Shown here: piece after piece, positions 27,883 to 36,981 of the stretch
Layout of the letters: each line of letters begins with the position of its first letter
Position numbering within the stretch: the first letter of the stretch is position 1
Source of the DNA: Pseudomonas sp. ADAK13
Lineage (GTDB): Bacteria > Pseudomonadota > Gammaproteobacteria > Pseudomonadales > Pseudomonadaceae
NCBI RefSeq assembly: GCF_012935715.1
Contig: NZ_CP052860.1
Span: forward strand, 5,146,001-5,210,000
DNA length: 64,000 nt
Reading direction: 5' to 3'
Translations under genes and position numbers: made by a program
Notes under the pieces: model-generated
Database searches by the model: none
The model's input: only the letters and a program-made list of their open reading frames with translations
Told to the model about the DNA's origin: nothing

Positions 27883-29211
27883 ATGCACAGTCAAAAAGTC
27901 ATCTGGCAGGAAGGCATGTTGCTGCGCCCTCAGCATTTTCAGCAAAACGATCGGTATCACGATCAGCAACTCAAGCGTCGCACCCAGTTGTTGTGCCGCC
28001 ATGCCTGGGGTTTCCTGGCCCTGGACATCGATGTGCAGTACCTCAATATGGGCAAGATCGTTGTCAGCCAGGCCAGTGGCGTATTGCCGGATGGCAGCCT
28101 GTTCGAGCTGGGCGGGGCCATGGAGTCACTGGTGCTGGAGGTGCCGGCAAATACCGGAAAACAGGCGGTGTACCTGGCGTTGCCGCTGACCACGAGTAAT
28201 TGTGTGGAAGCCCGTCTACCCGAACAGCTCGACGTAGTGGCGCGCTACAAGACCCTTGCGGTAGACGTCAGTGACTCCAACGCCGGGGAAGACTCTCGCC
28301 GTCAGGTCAATTGCGGGCAGCTGGATTTTCGCCTGCTGCTGGGGGAGCAGCACAGCGACCAACATTACGTGAAACTCAAGGTTGCGCAGGTGCTCAGTTG
28401 CACCGAGGAGGGCATCCGCCTGGATGCCGATTTTATTCCGACCTTCATTCACCTGCAGGGCTCCGGGTACCTGTTGTCTTGCCTCAAGGAGGTGATCAGC
28501 CTGCTCGCTTACCGGGGAGACGCCATCGCCGGGCGGATTCGCGCCAACGGCTCTGCCGCCGGCGCGGAGGTCGGTGACTTCCTGATGTTGCAATTGATTA
28601 ATCGCACCGAACTGGTTTTGCGTCACTACCTGAGCCTGAGCCAGGTCAGCCCTGAAACGTTGTATCGAACACTGCTGTCGGTCCTGGGTGAGCTGGCGAC
28701 GTTTGCCAGCGACAGCAAGCGTGCGCACTTCGAGGGGCATTACCGGCACAGTGATCAGGGCGCCAGTTTTCGTGGGTTGATGGAGCCGATTCGCAGCCTG
28801 TTGTCGAGGGTGCTTGAACAGCATGCCGTTGAGCTTGGGCTGCAACCTCGCCAGTACGGGGTATTGGTGTGCCCGGTAAGCGACCTCAACCTGTTGGGCT
28901 CGGCGACTTTCATTCTGACCGCCAGTGCACATTGTGACGCCGAGGAACTGCGCCACCGGCTTCCGGCGCACCTCAAGGTTGGCCCTGTGGAGCGGATTCG
29001 CGAGCTGGTCAACCTGCATTTGGCGGGCATCAAGGTCAAACCGCTGCCGGTGGCTCCCCGGCAGATCCCGTTCCATGCCGAAAAAAACTATTTCTTGCTT
29101 GAACTCGATGCCCGCGACATCGAGCAGTTGAAGCATTCGGGAGGGTTTGCCTTCCACGTCAGCGGCGAATTTGCCGAACTGGAACTGAAATTCTGGGCCA
29201 TCAGGAACTGA
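27883..29211 (+). CDS. tssK: T6SS baseplate protein TssK
   Basis: A 442-residue adaptor joining the baseplate to the membrane complex. It begins MHSQKVIWQEGMLLRPQHFQ, the near-invariant TssK start, and continues with RHAWGFLALDIDVQYLNMGK and GVLPDGSLFELGG. The C-terminal VGPVERIRELVNLHLAGIKV and YFLLELDARDIEQLKHSGGF are also typical. The start at 27883 was chosen over the longer frame from 27826, which overlaps tssJ. The tssL ATG is 4 bases after the stop codon. Confidence 0.96.
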   Translation: MHSQKVIWQEGMLLRPQHFQQNDRYHDQQLKRRTQLLCRHAWGFLALDIDVQYLNMGKIVVSQASGVLPDGSLFELGGAMESLVLEVPANTGKQAVYLALPLTTSNCVEARLPEQLDVVARYKTLAVDVSDSNAGEDSRRQVNCGQLDFRLLLGEQHSDQHYVKLKVAQVLSCTEEGIRLDADFIPTFIHLQGSGYLLSCLKEVISLLAYRGDAIAGRIRANGSAAGAEVGDFLMLQLINRTELVLRHYLSLSQVSPETLYRTLLSVLGELATFASDSKRAHFEGHYRHSDQGASFRGLMEPIRSLLSRVLEQHAVELGLQPRQYGVLVCPVSDLNLLGSATFILTASAHCDAEELRHRLPAHLKVGPVERIRELVNLHLAGIKVKPLPVAPRQIPFHAEKNYFLLELDARDIEQLKHSGGFAFHVSGEFAELELKFWAIRN

Positions 29212-29215
29212 GACC

Positions 29216-30076
29216 ATGGACAGGGAATACCCGCAGGATGAAAAAACCGTACTGCTCGATCGACAGGGGCGCGGCCCGGCGCAAGGGCCGATAACCGACT
29301 TCGCTTCGCCGCCCCGTTTCGAACACCTGGAAGACCGGATGATTTACGCCGCCCGATTGCAGGGCGCGGAGCACTTCAACGTTGGCCTGAATGGTTTGGT
29401 AGCGTCTGCCTGGGAGTTGTTGTCCGAGGTGGTGAAGCTCAAGCGCAGCAACGCCGAGGAAAGCCTGCGGGCACTCAACGAACGGTTGTCATCCGCGGTC
29501 ACGCTTTTCGAGACCAGGGCTCGACATGACGGAGCGCAGGGCAGCGAGGTCATGGCGGCGCGGTATGTGCTGTGCAGTGTGATCGACGAGGCTGTGGTCA
29601 CTACCTCATGGGGCAGCCAGAGCGATTGGTCGAAGATGAGCCTGCTGAGCAGCTTTCACAACGAAACCTTTGGCGGCGAGAAGTTTTTCCAACTGCTTGA
29701 GCGGATGTCGAGAGACCCCGTCAAGCACCTGGCGATGCTGGAGCTGATGTACCTGTGCCTGTCACTCGGCTTTGAGGGCAAGTACCGGGTGATGGAGCGT
29801 GGGTTGTTGCAGCTTGAACAGGTTCGGGACGCGCTCTATCGGCAGATCCGGCATGTACGGGGCGACTCGCCTCCTGCATGCGCGCCGCCGCCCAGGACGG
29901 GGCAGCCACGTCAGAGGCGGCTGAGGGTGGTGCCTGCCACCTGGGTCGCTGTGGGTGTCGTGGCCTGCCTGTTGACCCTGTATTCGGGGTTTGCCTGGGT
30001 GCTCGGCCAGCAGCGCGAGACGGCGCTGCAACCGTATCAACTATTGGCGCCGGATATTACCCGGACGCCCCTCTAA
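29216..30076 (+). CDS. tssL: T6SS inner-membrane protein TssL (DotU)
   Basis: A 286-residue DotU-family protein. The cytoplasmic hook domain contains NPLVAAAWPLL-like NVGLNGLVASAWELLSEVVK, VMAARYVLCSVIDEAVVTT, SLLSSFHNETFGGEKFFQLL and LELMYLCLSLGFEGKYRVME. One C-terminal transmembrane helix follows (about residues 243-263, WVAVGVVACLLTLYSGFAWV). No peptidoglycan-binding OmpA domain follows the helix, so anchoring to the wall must come from another component. Confidence 0.95.
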   Translation: MDREYPQDEKTVLLDRQGRGPAQGPITDFASPPRFEHLEDRMIYAARLQGAEHFNVGLNGLVASAWELLSEVVKLKRSNAEESLRALNERLSSAVTLFETRARHDGAQGSEVMAARYVLCSVIDEAVVTTSWGSQSDWSKMSLLSSFHNETFGGEKFFQLLERMSRDPVKHLAMLELMYLCLSLGFEGKYRVMERGLLQLEQVRDALYRQIRHVRGDSPPACAPPPRTGQPRQRRLRVVPATWVAVGVVACLLTLYSGFAWVLGQQRETALQPYQLLAPDITRTPL

Positions 30077-30091
30077 CGCAGGGAGCAACTC

Positions 30092-33000
30092 ATGAACGCA
30101 TTCTTCCGGAACGCGGGCACCGTGCTGGGCAGGATTTGGGTCTGGAGCCTGTTGCTGGTGCTCGCGGTCGCGATGATCGTGTGGTTCTTCGGGCCATTGC
30201 TGGCGGTCGATGATTATCGATTCTGGCAAACGGCAGCGGCGCGCCTGCTGACGATCAGCGCGCTGTTTTTGCTATGGGGCCTGGGGGTGGTGTATGCCAA
30301 TTGGCGCAGCACGGCCCGGCAAGGAACCGTCGACAATGTTGAACTGCGCCCGCGTAAAGGGCTGGTCGAGAGCGAGCAGCGGCATCTGCGCGGTCTTTTC
30401 AACGACGCGCTGTACACCCTGAAAAACTCGAGCATTTACGGCGAGCACAGCCCGCGTTGGCGCAATGCGTTGCCGTGGTACCTGCTGATCGGCAAGGAAG
30501 GCAGCGGCAAATCCCGAATGTTGGCCGCCAGTGGATTGCAATTGCTCCCGGATCGGGGCGGGTCGATGGCGACGACAGACGTCGGTGGCACCGGTTACGG
30601 TGAGTGGCATTTCACCGAAGACGGGGTGTTGCTCGACACTGCTGGCCGCTACCTCACCCAGCCCGACGGCAGTGTGGATGGCGCAGGCTGGTCGACCCTG
30701 CTGGGCCTGCTCAAGGCGCGTCGCCGAACGCGCCCGCTGAATGGCGTGGTGGTGGCGCTGTCCATGGACACACTGCTCCATGGCAGCGAGCGTGATCTGG
30801 AGAAGGAGGCGCGGGCGGTCCAAAGTCGGCTGCAGGAAATCCGGCACACGTTGCATGTGGATTTGCCGATCTATCTGGTGGTGACCCAGGCCGACCGTCT
30901 GCCGGGGTTTGCGGAGTTCTTCGAGCATCCACTGGGGGAGGGCAGTGACGCGGTGCTCGGCGAATATATCGTCCCGGGCAAAGCCGGTATTGAAAATGGC
31001 CAAGTCCGCCAGGCGTTCGAAGCGCTGCTGCGGCGTTTGAGCGGTGAGCTTGTACAGCGTCTGCACCAGGAGCGTAACAGCGACCTGCGTGGCCGGATGC
31101 TCGATTTCCCTCATCAGGCGGCCCGGATTGGTGAGCGTCTCAGCCTGTATATCGAAGTGGCCTTTTGCGGCCCGCGTTATCAGCGCACCAACGGATTTCG
31201 TGGCTTCTACTTCACCAGTGCGGGCGGTAGCCCACACGCGCTGGAACCTCGGCCGCGTTTTATCCAGGGCCTGTTCAGCCGGGTGATTCTGGCTGAAGCG
31301 GATCTGGCGGGCCTCGACAGCCTGGAGCGGCGTCGGATTCGCTGGCGCCAGGGGCTGATGGCGCTGAGTGCGTTAGTGGTTGTCGGGACGGCGGGACTGC
31401 TTTGGACCCACAGTTACGCTTTCAATCATCAACGTCTGGAGCAACTGCAGGGTCTGGTGCACCCACCCACGACCGCGCCGCCCGGCCTGGACGCTACCCT
31501 GGCACTCTTGCCTCTGCTGGACAGCCGCCTGGCGGCCACACAGGTTTTCCCTGCCCAGGGTGAGGCCAGGCTGGCTGAGCGGATGGGTTTGTACCAGGGC
31601 AATATCACCCGCCCGGTACTGGAACAGGCCTATGAGCAGGCGTTGGGTCAGTCACTGCTGTCTCAGGTCAGCGAGATGCTGCAAGAGCAGGTTCGGGGCA
31701 GCCTGGACGATCGTGAGCGGTTGGTGGACAACCTTCGTGCGTACCTGATGCTCAACCTGCGAGAACGCCGGGATGTCGGCTGGCTGCGTGAGCGGGTGGC
31801 GGGGCATTGGTCGGTACGGTTTGCCGGCGAGCCCTCTGTGCAAAGTCGTTTGAATGGGCACTTCGCCCGCTTGCTTGAACAGCCCTTCGTGCAACCGCTC
31901 GATGATGAACTGGTGGCCCATGCACGGCACGTGTTGCGGGGCGAGTCACTGGTCGATGTGGTGTACCGCGTGCTGCGGGAACAAGCTCGCGACCTTGAAC
32001 CTTTGCGCCTTGCCCACGGGCGGGTATTTGACGGCGGCGACCGTCCCATTCCGGGGTTTTATACCCGCAAGTACTTGCGGCATTTCGAAGAGCAGGGCGC
32101 GCGACTGGTGAACGCCATTGTTCAGGACAACTGGGTACTGGGAGAGGGCGCCGACCTGAGCGTCATGGACTTGCAACGGTTGATGGTGGAACTCGAACAG
32201 CGCTACTTCAGTGAGTATGCGGATGCCTGGGGCGAGGCGCTTGGGCAGATTAGCCTGCGTGAAACTGACAGTTCCCGGCAAGGTGCCGAGCAGCTCGCCA
32301 GTTTGACGTCGGCCCAGTCACCGTTGTTGCAGTTGTTGCAACAGGTGCGTGACAACACGCGCTTACCGTCGGCCAGTGAGCGGCTGGACGAGCTGGCTGC
32401 CAAACTGCCGGGCGCTGTGGCAGAGCGGGTACAGACCGCTGCCGGGCTGGCCAATACGTTACCCGATACCGCCCGGCGTGCCATGCAACGCCGCTTCGAG
32501 CCCTTGCACCAATTGCTGGACAGCCAGCAAAACCCGGGCACCGAGTTGACCGGGATGCTGCAGGCACTCAACGACTTGCACCTGCAGTTGGCGGCCTTGA
32601 ATCGCGAAGGTTCGCCGGAGCAGGTCGCCTTCGAGATGGTCAAGCGGCGGATCCAGGGGCAGCAGGATGCCCTGGGTAACCTGCGTAACGTCGCCGCACG
32701 TTTGCCGTTGCCGCTGGCGGGCTGGTTCGAAAGCCTGGCCGACGAACATTGGCGACGTCTGCTCGACCAGGCCTATCGCCATGTGAACCAGCGTTATCAG
32801 AGCGAGGTGTATGGGTTTTACGCCAAGGCGATCAAGCAGCGTTTTCCGTTCGATGCCCATGCCAGCAGCGACGTTTCCCTCAACGATTTTCAGGAGTTCT
32901 TCAAGCCGGAAGGGGTGATGGCGCGGTTTTTCGACAGCTACCTGAGGCCGTTTGTCAGCGGTGAGGCAGGGCGCTACAGGCTGCGTAGCCTGGATGGGCG

Positions 33001-33481
33001 CAGCTTGCCGATGTCACGGGTATTGCTCGACCAGCAAGCGAAGGTGCAGGTGATCAGGCGCGGTTTTTTTGCGGATGAGCCGGGTGACTTGCAGGTTCGT
33101 TTCACACTGGCGCCCTACAGCCTGGACTCGTCGGTGAGCCGCGCGGTGTTGCGTTTCGGTGATCAGCAGATGGAGTACCGACACGGGCCGATTGTACCCA
33201 TGGCGATGCAATGGCCAACCGAGGTTGAAAATGGTCGCAGCAGCCTGGTGCTGGAGCGGGCCAGTGAGCGGGCGTTGGGCCTCGAAAAAAATACCGGGGC
33301 CTGGTCCCTGTTCCGTCTGTTCGACCTGATGCAGAGTGAACCCTCCAGCGGGCAGGATGTGCTGGTCCTCAAGGCGGACCTTGCGGGCTTGCGCGCCAAC
33401 TACCTGCTGACCAGCCGACGTACGCCCAATCCGTTTCAGATGGCGCAGTGGCGTACTTTCCGCCTGCCGGAGCAGTTGTGA
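30092..33481 (+). CDS. tssM: T6SS inner-membrane protein TssM (IcmF)
   Basis: A 1129-residue IcmF-type protein spanning the envelope and binding TssL and TssJ. Two N-terminal helices (about 17-38 and 50-69) flank a short loop. The cytoplasmic part has an intact P-loop, GKEGSGKS at 134-141, followed by GVLLDTAGRYL, so NTP binding is possible. A third helix lies near 425-445, then a long periplasmic domain ending in the conserved WPTEVENGRSSLVLERAS and RANYLLTSRRTPNPF regions. AGGGAG precedes the ATG. It is intact and of normal length. Confidence 0.96.
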   Translation: MNAFFRNAGTVLGRIWVWSLLLVLAVAMIVWFFGPLLAVDDYRFWQTAAARLLTISALFLLWGLGVVYANWRSTARQGTVDNVELRPRKGLVESEQRHLRGLFNDALYTLKNSSIYGEHSPRWRNALPWYLLIGKEGSGKSRMLAASGLQLLPDRGGSMATTDVGGTGYGEWHFTEDGVLLDTAGRYLTQPDGSVDGAGWSTLLGLLKARRRTRPLNGVVVALSMDTLLHGSERDLEKEARAVQSRLQEIRHTLHVDLPIYLVVTQADRLPGFAEFFEHPLGEGSDAVLGEYIVPGKAGIENGQVRQAFEALLRRLSGELVQRLHQERNSDLRGRMLDFPHQAARIGERLSLYIEVAFCGPRYQRTNGFRGFYFTSAGGSPHALEPRPRFIQGLFSRVILAEADLAGLDSLERRRIRWRQGLMALSALVVVGTAGLLWTHSYAFNHQRLEQLQGLVHPPTTAPPGLDATLALLPLLDSRLAATQVFPAQGEARLAERMGLYQGNITRPVLEQAYEQALGQSLLSQVSEMLQEQVRGSLDDRERLVDNLRAYLMLNLRERRDVGWLRERVAGHWSVRFAGEPSVQSRLNGHFARLLEQPFVQPLDDELVAHARHVLRGESLVDVVYRVLREQARDLEPLRLAHGRVFDGGDRPIPGFYTRKYLRHFEEQGARLVNAIVQDNWVLGEGADLSVMDLQRLMVELEQRYFSEYADAWGEALGQISLRETDSSRQGAEQLASLTSAQSPLLQLLQQVRDNTRLPSASERLDELAAKLPGAVAERVQTAAGLANTLPDTARRAMQRRFEPLHQLLDSQQNPGTELTGMLQALNDLHLQLAALNREGSPEQVAFEMVKRRIQGQQDALGNLRNVAARLPLPLAGWFESLADEHWRRLLDQAYRHVNQRYQSEVYGFYAKAIKQRFPFDAHASSDVSLNDFQEFFKPEGVMARFFDSYLRPFVSGEAGRYRLRSLDGRSLPMSRVLLDQQAKVQVIRRGFFADEPGDLQVRFTLAPYSLDSSVSRAVLRFGDQQMEYRHGPIVPMAMQWPTEVENGRSSLVLERASERALGLEKNTGAWSLFRLFDLMQSEPSSGQDVLVLKADLAGLRANYLLTSRRTPNPFQMAQWRTFRLPEQL

Positions 33482-34206
33482 GCCGGCCTCTCGACCGCTG
33501 GCACAGCGCAGGCCGAACGGACCGTGGAAAGGTCCGGCTGCGCAATGAGGATGCCTTTCTCGATTGCCCACGGAACGGGTGCTGGGCCGTCGCGGACGGG
33601 ATGGGCGGGCATCAGGCGGGGGATATTGCCAGCCAGATGGTGGTCGATAGCCTGGCGTCGTTGCCAGGCCAGGGCAGCCTGGACGAACGTGTCGAGGCAA
33701 CCCGCCGTTGCCTGCAATGGCTCAACCGGCGGCTGGGCGAGGAGTTAACCTTGGCCGGCCAGGGCGCCGACTGCATCATGGGCAGCACGGTAGTGGCGTT
33801 GCTGCTTCAGGGCGACCGCGCCGCGTGTGTCTGGGCGGGTGACAGCCGTTGCTACCTGTGGCGCGGGCAGACGTTGTACCAGCTGTCGCGGGATCATTCG
33901 CTCTTCGAGCAGTTGGTTGATCAGCGAGTGAGCCTGGAACAGGCCAGGGCTCATCCTGATGCACGGGCCTTGACCCGGGCCATCGGCTCGCGGGCTCCTC
34001 TGAATCCGCAGGTATTGGAACTCGGGACCATGGCGGGGGATGTTTTTCTGCTGTGCAGTGATGGCCTGTACCAGGCGCTTAGCCATTACGAGTTGGGCCA
34101 GGCATTGAGCCTGGGAAGCCCGCAGCAGGCGCTGGACCAACTGTTCGCCGGTGTATTACGGGGGGCCGCCGCTGACAACCTGACCGCTGTGGTGGTGCAG
34201 TCGTGA
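33478..34206 (+). CDS. PP2C-type Ser/Thr phosphatase of the T6SS cluster (Stp1/PppA-like)
   Basis: A 242-residue metal-dependent phosphatase that would reverse the action of the adjacent kinase. The PP2C motifs are in order: VRLRNEDAF, WAVADGMGGHQAGD, GSTVVALLL, VWAGDSRCYLW, DVFLLCSDGLYQ and AADNLTAVVV. The GTG at 33478 overlaps the tssM stop as GTGA and has GGAG upstream. The frame can be read back to 33448, but that part lies inside tssM. The kinase start overlaps its stop in the same GTGA manner. Confidence 0.94.
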   Translation: MSRPLDRWHSAGRTDRGKVRLRNEDAFLDCPRNGCWAVADGMGGHQAGDIASQMVVDSLASLPGQGSLDERVEATRRCLQWLNRRLGEELTLAGQGADCIMGSTVVALLLQGDRAACVWAGDSRCYLWRGQTLYQLSRDHSLFEQLVDQRVSLEQARAHPDARALTRAIGSRAPLNPQVLELGTMAGDVFLLCSDGLYQALSHYELGQALSLGSPQQALDQLFAGVLRGAAADNLTAVVVQS

Positions 34207-35081
34207 GCGACGTGACCCACTTTGCCTTTGCCGGGGCACAGGCAACCCCGCCGCGTGACGGCACACCCGAATTGCTGGCCGGGCGCTACCTTATCGAACG
34301 TGTGCTGGGGGCTGGCGGCATGGGGGTGGTCTATCGCGCACGGGACCTGCTGCACGAAGAGTTTGGCGAGCCGCGCTCCAGTGTGGCGATCAAGGTGCTG
34401 GGTGAAGCCATCCGCGAGTCTGCAGATGCCCATGTGCTGCTTTACAGCGAGTTCGCCCTGACCCGTAGCCTGCGGCATGAGCAAGTGGTGCGTGTGTTTT
34501 CGTTTGAAGTGGACGCTCCCTGCCAGATCGCCTTCTTCACTATGGAGTTGCTCCAGGGCATGACCCTGGATCGGTTGCTGCTGGAGTGTCCTGGTGGCTT
34601 GCCCTGGCGAGAGCTGCAAAGCATCGCTGTGCAGTTACTGGATGCGCTGCGCCATAGCCATCAGCACGGCGTACTGCACGGGGATGTGAAGCCCGGCAAT
34701 ATCATGGTGGGCGATGGCGGCTTGCGTTTGTTTGATTTCGGCCTGGGCCAGGCTTGCGGGCAGGCTTCAACGGGGTCGCCCGGCTTGAGTCGCAGTCGTT
34801 TCAACGCCTGGACGCCCGCATACGCCGCGCCGGAGTTGCTGGCCGGCGGAGCGTTGTCGGCCAGTGCCGACCTGTATGCCGCGGCGTGTGTGCTGTATGA
34901 GTTGGCACACGGCCGACGCCAGCCCGCTGAACGTCCGCCCCGGCCCCGGCAATTACCCCGCCGTTGCTGGCCGGCATTACGCACGGCGTTGGCGGTCGAC
35001 CCCGAACGCCGGGCCATCACCCTTGATGAGTTACACGAGGTGCTTGGCGATACCCGCGAGGGACTGAGCCGCTGGTTCTAG
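34203..35081 (+). CDS. Ser/Thr protein kinase of the T6SS cluster (Stk1/PpkA-like)
   Basis: A 292-residue Hanks-type kinase. The glycine loop is VLGAGGMGVVYRARD, the ATP lysine lies in SSVAIKVLGE, the catalytic loop is HGDVKPGNIMVGDGG and the metal motif is LFDFGLGQ. The residue before the catalytic Asp is Gly rather than Arg, making it a non-RD kinase. The chain ends soon after the kinase fold with no transmembrane or sensor domain, so it is a soluble enzyme like Stk1 of H2-T6SS rather than the membrane PpkA of H1. It starts with GTG coupled to the phosphatase stop and overlaps the convergent downstream gene by 4 bases. Confidence 0.94.
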   Translation: MSDVTHFAFAGAQATPPRDGTPELLAGRYLIERVLGAGGMGVVYRARDLLHEEFGEPRSSVAIKVLGEAIRESADAHVLLYSEFALTRSLRHEQVVRVFSFEVDAPCQIAFFTMELLQGMTLDRLLLECPGGLPWRELQSIAVQLLDALRHSHQHGVLHGDVKPGNIMVGDGGLRLFDFGLGQACGQASTGSPGLSRSRFNAWTPAYAAPELLAGGALSASADLYAAACVLYELAHGRRQPAERPPRPRQLPRRCWPALRTALAVDPERRAITLDELHEVLGDTREGLSRWF

Positions 35082-35407
35082 CCGGGCAGGTCATGCAGTT
35101 GGCAATATTCCGTCCAACTCAGGCCTGCCATTTGCGCCACTTCCTTGTGCACCTCAAGGCGCTGGGCCTCGAACTCCGCAGGGGAGTGCGCCGTCAGTTT
35201 CAGCGTCAGCTCCCACGCAAACAAGCCTTGCTGCTCGGCTTCAGCCTCAAACGCTTCATGCAGGCGCTCGGCGCGGTACTGCTCGATGGTTTCCCCCTTG
35301 GCCTGGGCCGCCAGGGGGTTCAACGTATTCAGTTCTGCGGCCAGGGCCGGGTGCTCGTTCAGGAATCGGTCCAGGGCTAGCTGGTGGTTTTCGCCGGGTT
35401 GGGACAA
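35078..35407 (-). CDS. small acidic protein, DUF6388-like
   Basis: A 109-residue soluble helical protein beginning MSQPGENHQLALDRFLNEHP and rich in Glu, Ala and Leu. It resembles the Pseudomonas DUF6388 family, whose function is unknown; the assignment is from memory of family composition. AGG lies upstream of the ATG (CTCTTATCCTGGAGTAAACC region). It is convergent with the T6SS kinase gene, the two reading frames overlapping by 4 bases, so it is not part of the T6SS operon. Confidence 0.75.
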   Translation of the reverse strand: MSQPGENHQLALDRFLNEHPALAAELNTLNPLAAQAKGETIEQYRAERLHEAFEAEAEQQGLFAWELTLKLTAHSPAEFEAQRLEVHKEVAQMAGLSWTEYCQLHDLPG

Positions 35408-35431
35408 AGGTTTACTCCAGGATAAGAGAGG

Positions 35432-36748
35432 TCAGTCTGGTTGGGTCATCAAAAAAGCCGCCATGGCCGCATAGGCCGGCAAGGTCACCCCGTCATTGGC
35501 CGCATTGCCCGCCACAGGATGTGATGCGTAGCGAACAATCACCATTTCAGCCTTGGGGTCAATGTAGATGCTCTGGCCATGTACCCCACGGGCCATGAAG
35601 GCACCGTCCGGATTGTGTGTCACCCACCACATGTTGCGATAGCTCCAGCCCTTCAATTGAGCGTAGCCGGCTTGGGCGAACGCCTGCTTGTCGCCGCCCT
35701 GGCGAATATCCTTCACCACGCTTTCGGGCACGATTTGCTGGCCATTGAAGCGCCCGCCATTGCGCAGCATCTCGGCAAACCGGGCGAGGTCCCGCAGCCC
35801 GGTGTTCAGGCCGCCACCGGCAAACGGTGTGCCGATGGAGTCGACGGTGAAGTAGGCGTCCTGTTCGGCGCCGAGCCGGCTCCAGATGCGTTCGCTGAGC
35901 AGTTGCGCCACGTTGCGGCCGGTCGCGCGGGCGATCACCCAGCCCAGCACGTCGGTATTGACGGTCTTGTAGCCGAAGGCGCGGCCATGTTCGCCACGTT
36001 GTTTCACGGTTTGCAGGAATTCGTAGTAGCTGCGCGGCCCGGTGTAATCCTTGGGTTTGGGCAGCGGGTTGCCGGCCTGGGCGTGGGCCCAGACTTCGGC
36101 GTTGGGGTCGGCGTAATCTTCGCTGTAGTCCAGGGCAGTGGTCATGTCCAACACCTGGCGCAGGGTGGCGCTGCCAAACGCGGAATGTCCCAGTTCGGGC
36201 ACGTAGTCGACGATGTTTTTTTGTGGATCAAGGGTGCCATCGGCCACCAGCATTGCGCCCAGGGTGCCGATCACCGATTTGGTGACTGACATGGCCGCGT
36301 GTTGGCCGTCGTCCTTGAGCACCCCGAAGTAGCGCTCATACACCACCGTGCCGCGATGCATCACCACGATGCCATCGGTGTAGGTGGCGTCCAGGGTCTG
36401 GCGCCACGTCAGTGGCTGGGCGGCACCGACGGGCTGTACGGGCAGTGCGTCGAGCCCGGGGTCGAGTTTGCGCGGCAACGCCAGCGGCGCCCCCAGCCCT
36501 CGGGAGACATTCACCGTGGGCATCAATTGGCGAAAGTGGGCGACACTCCAGCGCATGGCCGGGAAGCGGAAATAGCTGCCGTCTTCAAAGCGCAGGGTGC
36601 GGTCTGCCGGCGGTGGTGCGCCGACCATCCATTGCAGCCGGGCCGGGTCGCTGGCCTGGGCATCCGGGAAGGTCGGGGTGGCGGCGCCGGCCAACGGGCT
36701 GATCAGGCCGAGCAGCGCGCAGGCCATGAGGGGAGAGAATCGCAGCAT
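35432..36748 (-). CDS. exported serine hydrolase (beta-lactamase/6-aminohexanoate-dimer hydrolase family)
   Basis: A 438-residue periplasmic or secreted hydrolase of the class C beta-lactamase fold. The signal peptide is MLRFSPLMACALLGLISPLA (cut after GAA). The nucleophile motif SVTK (AAMSVTKSVIGTLGAML) is followed by the YxN-like YKTVNTDVLGW and a C-terminal ARGVHGQSIYIDPKAEMVIV, a pattern seen in NylB-type esterases and amidases. I start at ATG 36748; the frame reads on to 36823 but that would hide the signal. The natural substrate is unknown. Confidence 0.88.
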   Translation of the reverse strand: MLRFSPLMACALLGLISPLAGAATPTFPDAQASDPARLQWMVGAPPPADRTLRFEDGSYFRFPAMRWSVAHFRQLMPTVNVSRGLGAPLALPRKLDPGLDALPVQPVGAAQPLTWRQTLDATYTDGIVVMHRGTVVYERYFGVLKDDGQHAAMSVTKSVIGTLGAMLVADGTLDPQKNIVDYVPELGHSAFGSATLRQVLDMTTALDYSEDYADPNAEVWAHAQAGNPLPKPKDYTGPRSYYEFLQTVKQRGEHGRAFGYKTVNTDVLGWVIARATGRNVAQLLSERIWSRLGAEQDAYFTVDSIGTPFAGGGLNTGLRDLARFAEMLRNGGRFNGQQIVPESVVKDIRQGGDKQAFAQAGYAQLKGWSYRNMWWVTHNPDGAFMARGVHGQSIYIDPKAEMVIVRYASHPVAGNAANDGVTLPAYAAMAAFLMTQPD

Positions 36749-36981
36749 CAGTCGAGTCCGTTCGAAGAAAGCGTCGTTTTTTACGACAATCAATGCGCCG
36801 AAGGATGGGCCAACCCGAGGCAATCGACAAGCAGCAGGCCCATACGGCGATTCTGAATAATTGCCCCTGGGGAGGCAAAAACCTTTCGCTCGCGGTGTCA
36901 GGACGTGTAGCGTTACCCCGTGATCAGGCTACAGCCAGGTGTTATTTTTCGACCCTGGCACCAGCGACCGAGGGACAGGTG

